This document shows positions 35,020 to 46,303 of a DNA stretch of 64,000 nucleotides, piece by piece. The stretch is from Cordia subcordata. Lineage: Eukaryota > Streptophyta > Magnoliopsida > Boraginales > Cordiaceae. Within the stretch, counting starts at the first letter, position 1. The number at the start of each line of letters is the position of its first letter. The notes beneath the pieces are model-generated. The model was not told the DNA's origin. It worked only from the letters and a program-made list of their open reading frames with translations, and did no database searches. The position numbers and the translations under genes are program-made. The stretch lies in NCBI GenBank assembly GCA_028554755.1, contig JAPTOF010000003.1, forward strand, positions 23,496,501-23,560,500, given 5' to 3'.

Positions 35020-36843
35020 AAGGCCTAAACAGATAGGGTCTATAAGCGAAAAAAGCTGTTCCTGAAATACAAACTTGTTGTTCGCATAATAAAAATGTTA
35101 AGGAGTAAGAGAAGATGAGAGGTGCAATATCGACAAACTCTCGTCAAAGTTTTTTACAAAAAATGGCACTGCTTAATTGCATGTTTACCCCCATTATCCA
35201 GTTTTGTGGTTTTCCTATAATTCAAATCAATAGAAATTCTCGAACTGTGGGTACTTAATAGCCAAATGAGATCTTTGATACGGAAACCGAGTGGAGCACA
35301 CTAAACAAGCAAAGAAAATTAACTGTGAACTTTGCTCCAAGAATCTGATTTCATCTCCCATCTATCAATTGATCTTTCGAAGTTATAATATACAAGAAAA
35401 CCGAATTATTGCAAAGTAAAAGGTTTATGTTGTTTCCAGTGTGAACAACATTAGCAACATTTTGCGGGAATTGAATTTCAAAAAATTTTTACTTTCAAAA
35501 TTGAATGCAACCAAAAAAAAATTTTGATCCAGCCAAAGGTCATATTATTCCAATAAAATGGATTAAATTCTTTGGTTTAGAACGCATATACAAATAATGA
35601 TGAAATCGAAACCCCTCTTTGCATAATATAGAGCTCCACGTTTGTGGGGTCACGTTCACGCACTGTCTTAAGAGTTTTATAATCATTGTTTTTTTTTTTT
35701 TTTTGGCGAAGACTTTATAATCATTGTTGTGAAATGCAAAATCCAAAACATGCTTAACCTATTTGCCGATGCATTCGAAAGAAACTTCAAACAACCATAA
35801 ACAACTACTAACAACTGTCGAAAAATATTTTGATTATTAATACATTTTTTTATTTTATAGTATTAGATGGGGCAATAATATAAATTAAGTAATTAATTTA
35901 ATTGGTTTCCTTATTCTAGTTTTTAATCTTGCTCTCTAAATTGCCTTATTATTTTATATTCTAGTTTTGCTCACCAAGATATTTTGTTAGTCTAACTTCT
36001 AATCTTTGTTACCAAGTTATCATATTTATAAATAGACTCTTCTATTATATTTATCACATATCAAGAATTTATAATATAGTTTTTATGGATATTTCTTTTT
36101 TTTAGAGCCACCGTTAGTGATGACTCCAACCATGTTCAACTTTTTCATATTTTCTCCCAATAATTTATCTTTTCTATATTTTTTCACATGGTATGAGAGC
36201 CACTATCCAAGTGACCTGTGTCATTGTTATCTCGCTGTTCTCACTACTATTTCATTGCAATCTTATTTAGACCATTTGATCTCAGTTATTGGTTTGCTTG
36301 TTATTTGCTTTAGCTCATATAAGTTTTTGATTATTAATTCTTGGCTATTCTTAGTTTTCTTGGCTATTCTTGGTTTTGTAGGATTTTTACTTTAGCTCAT
36401 TTGAGCTCAATCTCATTCTTGGTTATTCTTGTTTCTTGACATTTCTAGCTATTCTTGGTCTTTGGCTTGTTTGAACACCCTCTTTGGCTTATTTGGACAC
36501 TTGTTCTTGGTTCTTGGCTTGTATGAGCACTATTCCTAGTTATTATTAGTTTTTTGGCTCGTTTGACCACTTGTTCTTGGGTCTTGGCTGGTATGAGCAC
36601 TATTCCTGGAAAATCTTGGTTCTTTGGTTCGTTTGAGTACCTGTTTTTGGTTTTTTGACTTGTTTAAGTACATATTCTTGGTTCTTGGCGTTCTTATGGT
36701 TTTTGCAAGATCCTTGCTTTAGCTCTTGTTGAGCTTAATCCTATTCTTGGCATTCTTGTGGGATTCTTGTTTTGGCTTTCGGAGCTTAATCCCATTATTG
36801 GTATTCTTGGTTCTTGTTCTTGGCAACTCGCCATTGCTGCACC

Positions 36844-37673
36844 TAGGCGTGGGAATTGGACTGGATATTTGGATATTCAGATATTCGAATACCGGATATT
36901 CGGATATTGAATTGAAAAACTAAGTATCCAATCGAATAGCTAAAAACTACCTACCTAGCCGGATATCGGATTTTTGGATAGCGGATAGTTCGGATACGGA
37001 TTTTCAGATATTTTTTGATAAACTAAAAAAATCCAAATCATGGCTATTATTTTAAATATCTTTTTGAAATTATAGATTCTTAGGCAAGTAACTCGCTTTT
37101 TAAAATTAAAAAACCAAACATAGACATAAAATAAAAACATAGTCTTTCACAAAACTATAAAACATAAGTCACATAGAAAACCCGCCAATACTTAGATATA
37201 AGAGTTAAATAAAAAATATAGTCCCTGTCTCTACTTAGAAAAAACACAAAAAGCTTGGATACGCTCCATACTACACACATTAAATAAGAAGTCTATACAA
37301 TCCACAATCCATATTCCACGTACACCAAATACAAAATCTATATGTTTACAATCCATATTCCACGTACACCAAATAAAGTTTAAAGTTTTTAACATAAGAA
37401 GCATGACAAGATAGTTTCCAATGAAGTGTACTTTCAAGTCTTGAATCTTGACTTTTGTTGACTAGTATAGTATTTATTATTTTAATTAAAAAAAAAAGTT
37501 CGGGTAATCCGATATCCGAATGGGTAGCAAAATTGCTATCCGATATCCTACCTGGATATCCGAATCGGATCGGATATATCTGAAATCCGAAAAAAACTTT
37601 TTTTACCTATCCGTTCGGATACAGATGCAGATGAGGATACGGGTTCAGATACAGATCGGGCAGCCCACCCTTA
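36844..37673. mobile_element. Non-autonomous hAT element, 830 bp, with perfect 8-bp target duplication
   Basis: GCTGCACC stands at 36836-36843 and again at 37674-37681. The ends are TAGGCGTGGG and, reversed, TAAGGGTGGG, fitting hAT-type TAGGGGTGGG ends. Near both ends are many GGATAT/ATATCC and TCGGATA/TATCCGA motifs in opposite orientation, typical of subterminal hAT repeats. No transposase frame. Confidence 0.88.
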
Positions 37674-37857
37674 GCTGCACCTTTAAATTTAATTTTCGCT
37701 CAATTCAGTTCATGCTTGATTTGGTTCTCGGTTCTCAATTCTTGCTTGGTTCAAGATCAGTTCAAAGACTTCTGAACAATTTAATTATCAAACTCATGTT
37801 GGTATTTAATCAACCACTTGAGTTTGAAGGGGGTTATTAAATATTTTTTATTATTAA

Positions 37858-38230
37858 TGTTGATATGGTCTCGGGTCATACTCATAAGAGAAAATGGAGC
37901 GCAGGGACGACCCAAACTAAGGTTGTGCCTGAGTTCTTATCGAGTATTGCTAATAAAGCAGTATTGACCGACCACCTGTGTAATCACCTGATTAGGCTAC
38001 ATCTCCCGATAATTAGTTTGTACAAACAGAAAGTGAGTCACATATGTCCAGCTATTCCTAAACTATAAATAGGACCCAGTCATACCACATGAGATAACTA
38101 ACTCATTTCTACTCACTTTATTTATGGAATTTAGCAATAAAAGAAAGACTCTGACTTAGGCATCGGAGGTTGGCCGGTACCACATAAGTGCCTAGATTTC
38201 CTTGTTTTACAGGCAGCTTCAACCGAAAAT
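37858..38230 (+). mobile_element. LTR-like fragment (Ty3/gypsy style)
   Basis: Begins near TGTTGATATGGTCTC, has a TATA box CTATAAATAG at 38063-38072, and then CTGACTTAGGCATCGGAGG about 85 bases later, a motif I know from the R/U5 part of plant Ty3/gypsy LTRs. No partner LTR recognised in the window, so a solo LTR or fragment. Family assignment is inference. Confidence 0.45.
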
Positions 38231-38571
38231 TCTATTAAAAGATATTATTTGGTTCTTCATTGGATCAAATATATTTCCTTATTTTATGGTACTATATTAG
38301 GCAATGTTTTAGATTAGATAATTAATCCAATTGGTTTCCTTATTATTCTAGCTTTTAGTCTTACTCTCCAAGTTATCTTATTAATCTACATTCTAGTCTT
38401 GCTCACTAAGGTATCTTATTAGTCTAGCTTCTAGTCCTAGTCACCAAGTTATCATGCTTAAAAATAAGCTCTTCTATTATATTTACCACAGATCAAGAAT
38501 TTACAATGCAATCTTTATAGATATTTCTCTTTTCTCGAGCTACTGCTGGTGATGGCTCCAACCATGTTCAA

Positions 38572-40788
38572 CTTGGTCAAAAAACTACTTCCATTTTGCT
38601 TGTTCGATAAGACAGTGTTTTAAGTAGTGTTTTAATTCAAAATAATATTTAAAGTAGTGTTTGTGAAACGTTAATATTAGCGTTTCAAGGTAAGGTTTAA
38701 TGTTTCATTTTTTTGGCAATACTAGGCTCTCTCTAATATCTTTTCGGCAATTCTAGCCACTGTCTAGACTCTCTATACATTTTTGTATTTTTTTTTCACA
38801 AATATAAATATAAAATAACAGAAAAGGTCATTCCAAATTCTAGCCACATCAAAAGTATATTAAAAAAGAATAGGTTTTATTCGTCCATTTATTATTTTTC
38901 TTTGAAAATATAAATTTTCAATTAACTAAAAATATAATAAAAATATTTCTTTATAATATTAATAAAATAATTTATCAAAAGTAATTTTATTATGCTTTAC
39001 TAATAAAATATTATTTAAAACATATATATAATTATAAAATTAATTATCTCAATAATAATAATAATAATGATAATAATAACAACAACAACAACAACAACAA
39101 CAATAACAATAATAATGTGATACCAATGTCTTTTTTTATTTATTTTGTGTTCAGTAGAACCTAGTAACTAGTTTTATTGAACACATCTAAAATAATTTGC
39201 TAATAAACAGATATCCTCTAACCGCTAAAACACAATAGATATCAGCTGCCCAAACAGCTATTCGTTAATCAAATAATTATCTGCTATCTAATCTACTAAT
39301 TACGTTGAATAAGCCACTAATTTTCCAAAAATACCCTAAACCTCAAAGCTGTGAGGATGCACATAAATAAAAGAAAGAGAGTACAAATTATTGGTTTATT
39401 CTTGCCCAATTGTGATGTTCAAGTGAAAAAAAAATTATTATTTTTAAGTTTTAGAAAGTAAAATAAAAATTTTTTTATATCTATATCTACACTATCATAT
39501 ATAAGATCAAAATACTTTGGCCCTTTCTTTTGTTTTAGAATGAATTGATAGTTGATTTTGGTTTACTCCGACATTAGTGACGCGAACTTAAGACCCAAAA
39601 AATAATTTTCAATTTGAATTTATTTCAATTACAATTATAAAAAAAAAAATTGGACCAAAATTAAGATTTTAAAAGAAAAATGAATCTAGAACTATAAAAC
39701 TATGATCAAAATTGCATTTTTACATTTTAATAATTTTTTGGAATAAAATTTAGAATTTAAATGAAAGAAATAAAAAGTACTATAAAATTTGAAATTTTAA
39801 AAATTAAAATTAAACTCTTTTTTCAAATTTAGAGTTATAAGTAAAAAATTAATTATTGAAAAAATTGATCCGTACAACTCACAAATTTTAATTTAAAATT
39901 ACTAGTTATAACATAAGATTCCAACGTGTAAAGATAACCCTCCTCAAGGAGTGAGATAATGGTTATAATTTATTTCCTCTTTTAATGAAATAAAAGTTTT
40001 TGACCCAAAAAAAAAAAATTGAAGTAGGATCTTAATTTAATCTTGCATGTATAACTCATTTTTTTCTCAATCCATCATTTCAATATTAATTTTTTCTCGA
40101 GCTACTTTTTCAAATGAATTTACATTCGAGGGGCGGAAGAATGTAAGACTGCTCTTACACGAAGAGATCATAAAATCACTAGCATAAAATTTTCAATGAT
40201 TTATTTTAAAAAAACTCAATGTATAATTCTTCGAAAGCACCATGCCTAATATAAGAGCAAAAAAGAAAAATCATGTTTTAGCAAATTTCCTTCAGCTCCC
40301 ATTTTCGAGATAATTCTGCATTTTCTCGTTTCCCCACCTCAAGCGCCCGACCCCTCCACCCCCCACGCCACCCAACACCCCTGCATTTACAGTACATGTA
40401 AAGTCTTATTTTCAAGAAAAAAAAAAACGTCTTTTTTGAAAAAAGATTTATTTATTTTGTAATAATTATTTGAGACAAATTACCAAAAAAAAAATAAAAC
40501 TCTAAAAAAACTCAAATATAATTTTTTTTAAAAGCCAAAATTTTCAAGCACTATTTCTAAAATTATTAAAAAACACTTCTAAAAAAATCAATTCAAACGA
40601 GTCCTAATTATCTGTTATTTGTTAAGTCTTTATGCAGATAGCATTTATTTGCATGCTCCTATATATTTACTCTGTTCTCACAAGTGTCAGTACATTCATT
40701 TAATTCAATCCTCGTATGCGTTAAAAATCCACGCATTGTTAACCTCACAAGCTAAACACAATATTTCTCATTGTAGTTGCCCGGAGAT
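38572..40788. other. Intergenic region upstream of the C2-domain gene
   Basis: AT-rich without a gene. It contains an AAT/AAC microsatellite (39051-39117), an AGCTGTT-rich repeat remnant at about 39180-39320, a GTTTGGATTG-type right end near 40590-40605 and a C-rich patch at 40330-40385. CCTATATATTTAC near 40659-40671 is a likely TATA box for the C2 gene. Confidence 0.5.
39051..39117. repeat. (AAT)n(AAC)n microsatellite
   Basis: AAT units followed by about nine AAC units and again AAT. Confidence 0.9.
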
Positions 40789-41436
40789 ATGAAGCGAAGA
40801 GAGCAGCGGCCTAATCAGCTTAGAGAGATAGAGGTGCTGATACACTCAGCTGATGGTCTAAAGAACGTCAAGCACGTCACCAAGATGAGAACCTACGCCG
40901 TCGTGTACGTGGAGACAGGCGTCCACGTGGCCAGGACACGTGTCGACGAGCACGGTGGGACAAACCCCACGTGGAGTGAGGTAGTCAAAGTCAAATTCCA
41001 TTCAGGGTTGCCGGAAAATGACGTCATGGCGGCGTTGAACGTCGACATATACGCTCATGGCCATGTTAGAGAGAAGCCAGTGGGGAGTGCTAGGGTTTTG
41101 CTCTGTGATGTGTTGAAGGGTGGAGATGCTTCTGAGCCGATGGATAATCCCATCCAGTGCTTGACGGTGCAGGTTTGGAGGCCGTCGGGTAGGCCCCACG
41201 GGTTCCTCAACCTGTGGGTCCCACCCACCGGAAGTTTCTTGATCCGGCGGGAGTCGTTGTCGTTTAGTGTGAGGGAGAAGGAGGTTGAGGCGGCGGCAGA
41301 AGGGAACGAGACGGCGGCGGCGGCGGCGGCGGCGGTGGTGGAAGTGGACAAGCCGGTGGAGGAAGAAAATGTGGATGGTGAACATGCCGCCGCTGCTGGT
41401 GGTGGTGGTGCTGCTGCTAGTAGCATGGTGGTGTAA
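40789..41436 (+). CDS. C2-domain protein (SRC2/BAP-like)
   Basis: A single-exon 215-residue protein. The ATG at 40789 is used; the open frame extends four codons upstream only from a TTG. One C2 domain at about 10-125 (REIEVLIHSADGLKN, YVETGVHVARTRVDEHGGTNPTW, VDIYAHGHVREKPVGSARVLL), then LTVQVWRPSGRPHGFLNLWVPP, as in plant BON1-associated and SRC2-like proteins. The aspartates that bind calcium in classical C2 domains are mostly lacking in the loops, so calcium-independent membrane or protein binding is likelier. The C-terminal 50 residues are low complexity: a GCG run coding about nine Ala, then Glu-rich and Ala/Gly-rich stretches. No transmembrane segment. Base composition is GC-richer than the surroundings. 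Confidence 0.85.
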   Translation: MKRREQRPNQLREIEVLIHSADGLKNVKHVTKMRTYAVVYVETGVHVARTRVDEHGGTNPTWSEVVKVKFHSGLPENDVMAALNVDIYAHGHVREKPVGSARVLLCDVLKGGDASEPMDNPIQCLTVQVWRPSGRPHGFLNLWVPPTGSFLIRRESLSFSVREKEVEAAAEGNETAAAAAAAVVEVDKPVEEENVDGEHAAAAGGGGAAASSMVV

Positions 41437-41993
41437 CGTGTTGTCCTCCAGCTGTTGACTATTTTGTTGCATGTTTGCCATTTGGAATTACTGTTCTTTT
41501 CGTATTATATATATGCAACAGGTTTTGTCTCAAAGTTCTTTTTCTTTTTTCTTTTTTTCTTTTTTGGTTAAGTCTCGAAGTTAAGATTTGTGTATATGAA
41601 TGTAACATGGCTCGACCGGAAAAAAAAAAAAGAAAATAGAAAATGTAACATGCAGAGGACTTCTAGATTGTTTTCAAGTTTTTAGGAGGTAGCATTTGTT
41701 TCTCTAAAACGCTTTTTCCAAAATTCAATCTTTTTTTCTTTTTTCTGATAATTGAACTTTTTATTTCATTTTACACTTAAAAATTAGATTTGTGTGTTCT
41801 TTGTTCTATAGTTAAGGTATTTCTGTGGTACAGTAACTTATGGCATTGAAGTAGTAATTAAGGGAATTGTTATCATAATTAATAAGAGTGATAACTTAAG
41901 ATCATTTACCAGAAAAACTTAAGATCATTTACCAAACAAATTAATGTGTCCATCTCACTCATTTTACTTTCTACCTAGTTGCGTTTTTAATTA

Positions 41994-42401
41994 GAGCAAA
42001 TCCTAGAAATAGTCTAAATTATTTACAAAAAGTGTCAATTTGGTCCTCATTGTTTCAAAAGTGATTTATTTGGTTCTTAAGTGATTAAAAAAGTGTAATT
42101 TTGGTCCCAATTATTCTAAAAATGACTTATTTGGTCCTCAATATTAACGAAATATGACCTAATTGATCCCTATTTTTGTCTTAGAAATGGTAATGTGATC
42201 CCATTTTAGCCTTCAAAATGGTCATATGCTGATCATATAACCAATTCATGGGATGAAAAGAATCCAATGGGTTATTTTTGAAATAATAGGGATCAAATTG
42301 GCTTCTTTTGTAAACATTGAAGGCCAAGTGGATCACTTTTGAAACAATGGGTCTAAATTAACACGTTTTGTAAACAATGGAAACTATTTGTGGAATTCTC
42401 C
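41994..42401. mobile_element. Foldback element with internal short repeats
   Basis: The left end (GAAATAGTCTAAATTATTTAC, then TTGTTTCAAAAGTGAT) is mirrored on the right (ATCACTTTTGAAACAATGGG, ATAGTTTCC mirrored) over about 80 bases. Inside, a TTTGGTCC motif recurs about every 35-40 bases on the left arm. No gene. Confidence 0.65.
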
Positions 42402-42848
42402 ATTTTTAGTTCTAACTAAAATGAAAAATTTTAGATATCAGTTTATAATTATTCTTTGTTGTTGCACCTTTGTTTATATTAATTAGGAATTGCCGTACCA
42501 AAAGAAGTGAGATAGGCATTTAGTATCTCAATTATGCATATACATAGAGAGTAATAAATGGATGATGAGGATTATAATCGGTTCAAATAACGATACATGG
42601 TAACACGTAGTTAGGAGGTAGTTAAAGTAGTTGGAATTATTTTTTTTAATAGTGAAGTTTTTGTTCAAAATATATGAAAAACAGGGGTTAGGTTAGGGGT
42701 AAAAGGTTTAAAAAAAAAAAATACCTAGTCACATGCATTGTAGACTATAAACCTTGTGAATCAATAATTATGATGAGGAGATTTGAGTTTTTCCATCTTA
42801 ATTGTGGGGAAATGTATAGGAAATTTTTAACCATCCCAGAAACAAAGA

Positions 42849-42921
42849 GACTCCATGGCCCAATGGATAAGGCGCTGGTCTACGGAACCAGAGATTCTGG
42901 GTTCGATCCCCAGTGGAGTCG
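42849..42921 (+). tRNA. tRNA-Arg (ACG)
   Basis: A complete cloverleaf of 73 nt: acceptor GACTCCA/TGGAGTC with discriminator G, anticodon stem CTGGT/ACCAG with loop CTACGGA (anticodon ACG, decoding CGU and, after inosine change, CGC/CGA), T arm CTGGG-TTCGATC-CCCAG. The pol III A region (GGCCCAATGGATAAGG) and B box (GGTTCGATCCC) are both present. No intron, no encoded CCA. Confidence 0.97.
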
Positions 42922-42932
42922 TTTCTAGAATA

Positions 42933-42939
42933 TTTTTTT
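42933..42939 (+). terminator. Pol III terminator of tRNA-Arg
   Basis: Seven T, 12 bases after the tRNA end. Confidence 0.8.
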
Positions 42940-43753
42940 CCAACAAGCCCCAACACATTCTTGAGGAATGAGGATTGTCACGTACGAGGCAGCCACAAGT
43001 GAAAGGTTAAAATAAAATGATTGCTAGAAGCCCCCCGTCTCTTCAAAAACTAAGATTAAGGACACCTATTATCTCATCAAGAACTACATTAAAGAAAAAA
43101 CGAGAGACGAACTAACAAAATAAACATGCGGGCTGCAAAAGTTGAAAGTAACAAACTACACACGAGGGTTGCTGCTTTCAGGGACGGCTGGTCTCTCCAG
43201 CTTTGTACCCACACCCCGTACTCCATGCATGTCTGGATGCTCTTCAGAAATTCCAAACATGAGACTCTAAACAGCTATTATTGCTGTAAGAAACATAAGG
43301 AGAGCTTCAAGAATAAAAGATTACATCTGCCAGACTGTTACTGCTCATAAATCTGTCATCGGCTTTCATGACTGGGACACCCCGTTCTCTTCTAAGTGAA
43401 TGATCTTTTACACAAGTGCTCCAATTACCTGCAGACGCAAATGAGCTCACATGACAACAGTTCTTCTCTATTACATGATTTTGTTTTGCGTTTCAGTCAC
43501 TGGTGTAATATGTGATTGTTAGGCACCTGGTTAACATCAGATACCCAGAAAATTTTGTACACGATGTTGAGTGAAAGCTGTACCCATTGGCTTCTACACA
43601 AGTAGAAACAGATAAAACACAACGAGAGGAATAAACTATGAATGGAAGAGGCAATCACCCAATTGTGTTGCTGCCATTGAATATCTTCCAGAGGGTTAAG
43701 GGCATAAAACTCTTATCTTTCTTACAAGATGGATGACCTAAAAGATTTTCTGC

Positions 43754-46211
43754 TCATGTCTGCTCTGCTTTAGATGAAGCTTTTAATTTCTCAAGCTGCT
43801 TCCGCAGATAGGCCTGCTTCAGTTTCTCCCGACGAGCTGCAGCCTGCTCTTGCCTACGCAGTTTCAGCTCAGAAACTTTTTCCCTTGCTTGACTTGCTTC
43901 TTCATGAACTTCCCTGAGAAAAGGCATTTTATAACAGTGAGATAAATTTGTCACATGAACGCCAAAACTATAGTACACAAAACACAGTTACTTGCCAAAA
44001 GAAGGAAAACAGGTAAAGCTGTATACTAGAAAGAAACTCTCACATGATGCAAAAGGATATAAGAATAATTTAAAATTGCAAAATAAGAACAAAGTCACCT
44101 CCTTTACATAATATGATATCTTTCCTTTTTAACATTCGCAAGAAATTGTTCAGTTTCTCCCATCAGAACTCAACAGCGCAAGAACAAATCAGATACGCTC
44201 TTTACTCCACCTTGCTACGAATTACTCATGTGAATACAACATATAGATGATAGAGTTTTCAAGTCTTTATCTAAGTAGATGACATATCACAGTGGATATT
44301 ATATTCATTTCTATACCATAATACATAACATATACCAGATTTGTTTTCCAGTTTTTGAATTTGATTTTATGTATAGCACTGTACTGATACATGCATCTCT
44401 TCCTCAGTTGAGACTTCTGGAAATCATTATAGTTCTTTATTACTGATGCAAGAACTTTCTCATTCAGCACCACCAAGGTCCAGTCAATCTAATGCCTTTC
44501 TAGGGCTTGTTTCCACGATAGTTGGGTAAAGTAATAAGAGAGAACAAAAGTTCAGTCACAGGAAAAGAAGATTGCAGTTGCATAATATGGGCCATTCAAG
44601 ATTCAGATCAAGTACCTCACATGAAATAGTGTGTTACTAATCAATTGACCTAAGTCAGCAACACTGATGCTTTAAAGTTTAAACTAATTAATTTCTCAAG
44701 ATGGCTTAGACGATGGCAACCACTGATCACATTGCGAGTACACTTTATTCAGCACGAAGAGAATATCAACAGTTGCATGATCACCAACAATAACACTTGC
44801 TACATTATTGTCCCTATTCACCTCGGACATCTATATATATCTCAAAATTCTCAACTGAATAACTAAGAAACTGCCTCCAGCAGTTGATTGTTTATAAAGG
44901 CCCAAGGCAGCAGACGGACAAGTTTATTATTACTCCCTTCACAAGAAAGTCCCCTTTAGTGATGTAGTAAGTGTACATGGCTAGAAAAACCCCCAAGTAG
45001 TCAAGTTCACAATGAACCAACGGACAATATCTCTCTCCAGTTTACTGAATCAGTTAATCCTAGTTAACAAGTCAGCAAAGTTTTTTTGACATGAAGGCAA
45101 CCAAAAATCATGGGAACTAAAGGAACTTACATTATAAATCGCTTGTGCTCGTTCCTATCCATAGACTCAGATGTCTGTCCAAGCACTGAAGCTTTTGCAT
45201 TAGGCAGCAAAGAAGCATCCTCCTCACCGTCTCCATCATGTGATTCTATGTTAGAGGTTTCACGCCCTTGGGATTGCCCTGATTCTTCCAGCTCAATCCC
45301 CTTCCGGAAAAAATCAACGCAGTACTTCTCTTTATCTTCCTCATCAGAAAGTTCTCCACTCACAAGCTTCTCATATAGCTTGGCCTTCCTCTCAAGTGCC
45401 TCATAGCTTGCTGAGCCATCTTTAACAGCTTTTAGCTCAAGCTTGTCCCTAAATTAGAAAGAATATATATGTATCTCATAGTAGAAACACTGATGTTAGA
45501 GCAGTAAATCATAATAAAAACATAAACATTTGAATTCAATCCTCAGCGTCCGACCACATCCAAATTCTTTACAATTCTAAAATGAAACACCCTAATTTCC
45601 AGTAAATCCCAGACACATGAATTCGCCCAAACCCAAAGAAGAACAAAACTTAGCGCCAAACATAGAAGAAATCCATCAAGAGCATGCGTTTACACATAAA
45701 TGTGGGGCCAAATATTCATCAAAAACCCTAAACCTAACAATTTCTGCTTTCTTCCTAATCATTTCCAATTTTTCCCATTCTAAAACCATAAAATTAAGCA
45801 TTAGTTCTTCTACTAATGCAAAATTGGACATCACATATTACGCACATATCATCCAAGAAACAAACACAATGACACACACACACATATAAAATTAATGAAA
45901 TCGAGGAATTGGATTTACTTGGCGGCGCGGGCATCGACGCCGGAATTCTTGGAGGAGAAAGGATCATGGGCGGAGATCTTGGACTTGGCACGGTGGACCT
46001 CGAGGTGGTCGGCGTGGCCGGATTCTTTGGGGAGGCGTTTGGACTCTTCTTGGGACTTGTAAAGCTGGGCCTTGAGCTCCAGGATCGAAGAAGCCCCAAC
46101 TCCCTCGATGGCCCGGTGCTTCTTGGGCATTATGGACGATTCCGTTAGCCATCCTAGCGATTCCACCACCACTCTCTTCTTCTCCTTCCCCTCTCCTCCT
46201 TCTTCTCCCAT
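43754..46211 (-). CDS. CCDC174-like nuclear coiled-coil protein
   Basis: Three exons on the reverse strand: 46211-45919, 45448-45131 and 43913-43754, with GT-AG introns and matching phases, 256 residues. Features: near the start ESLGWLTESSIMPKKHRAIEGVGASSILELKAQLYKSQEE, then HRAKSKISAHDPFSSKNSGVDARAAKDKLELKAV in the middle and LERKAKLYEKLVSGELSDEEDKEKYCVDFFRKG, followed by an acidic patch and a long charged C-terminal helix (EVHEEASQAREKVSELKLRRQEQ). This fits CCDC174 (DUF4078), a nuclear protein linked in animals to exon-junction factors; plant function is unknown. The gene is short compared with animal CCDC174 but I believe normal for plants. The leader holds a compound microsatellite (46218-46303). 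Confidence 0.82.
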
Positions 46212-46216
46212 CTATG

Positions 46217-46217
<1 letters not shown>

Positions 46218-46303
<86 letters not shown>
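46218..46303. repeat. Compound microsatellite (TC)n(GT)n(TA)n
   Basis: TC for about 40 bases, GT for about 20 and TA for about 25, directly upstream of the CCDC174-like ATG, so probably in its leader or core promoter. Confidence 0.95.

Larger units (their letters stand above)
30414..35834. other. Gene-poor AT-rich region
   Basis: No coding gene seen. It holds the MITEs at 31054-31280 and 31840-32071 and the foldback element at 34572-35019. Between about 33300 and 34100 the DNA is very AT-rich with no pattern that I can name. Confidence 0.5.
35835..38571 (+). mobile_element. Degenerate LTR retroelement (TRIM-like or deleted), with nested insertions
   Basis: A direct repeat of about 300 bases (about 35835-36155 and 38270-38571) contains AATTGGTTTCCTTATT, TCTTCTATTATATTTA and CTCCAACCATGTTCAACT in both copies. 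Soon after the first copy, TGGTATGAGAGC (36189-36200) matches at 11 of 12 bases the usual plant primer-binding site complementary to initiator tRNA-Met. No gag or pol frame is seen. The interior has been invaded by the hAT element (36844-37673), and another LTR-like piece lies at about 37858-38230. Exact ends are unclear; the second copy seems cut short. Confidence 0.65.

Noticed and set aside
37865..38068. 67-codon frame in the LTR-like region
   Set aside because: Lies over LTR-type promoter sequence (TATA box, GCATCGGAGG) and has no domain.
41002..41481. Reverse frames with His/Arg or Ala runs
   Set aside because: Antisense of the C2 gene and its GCG repeat.
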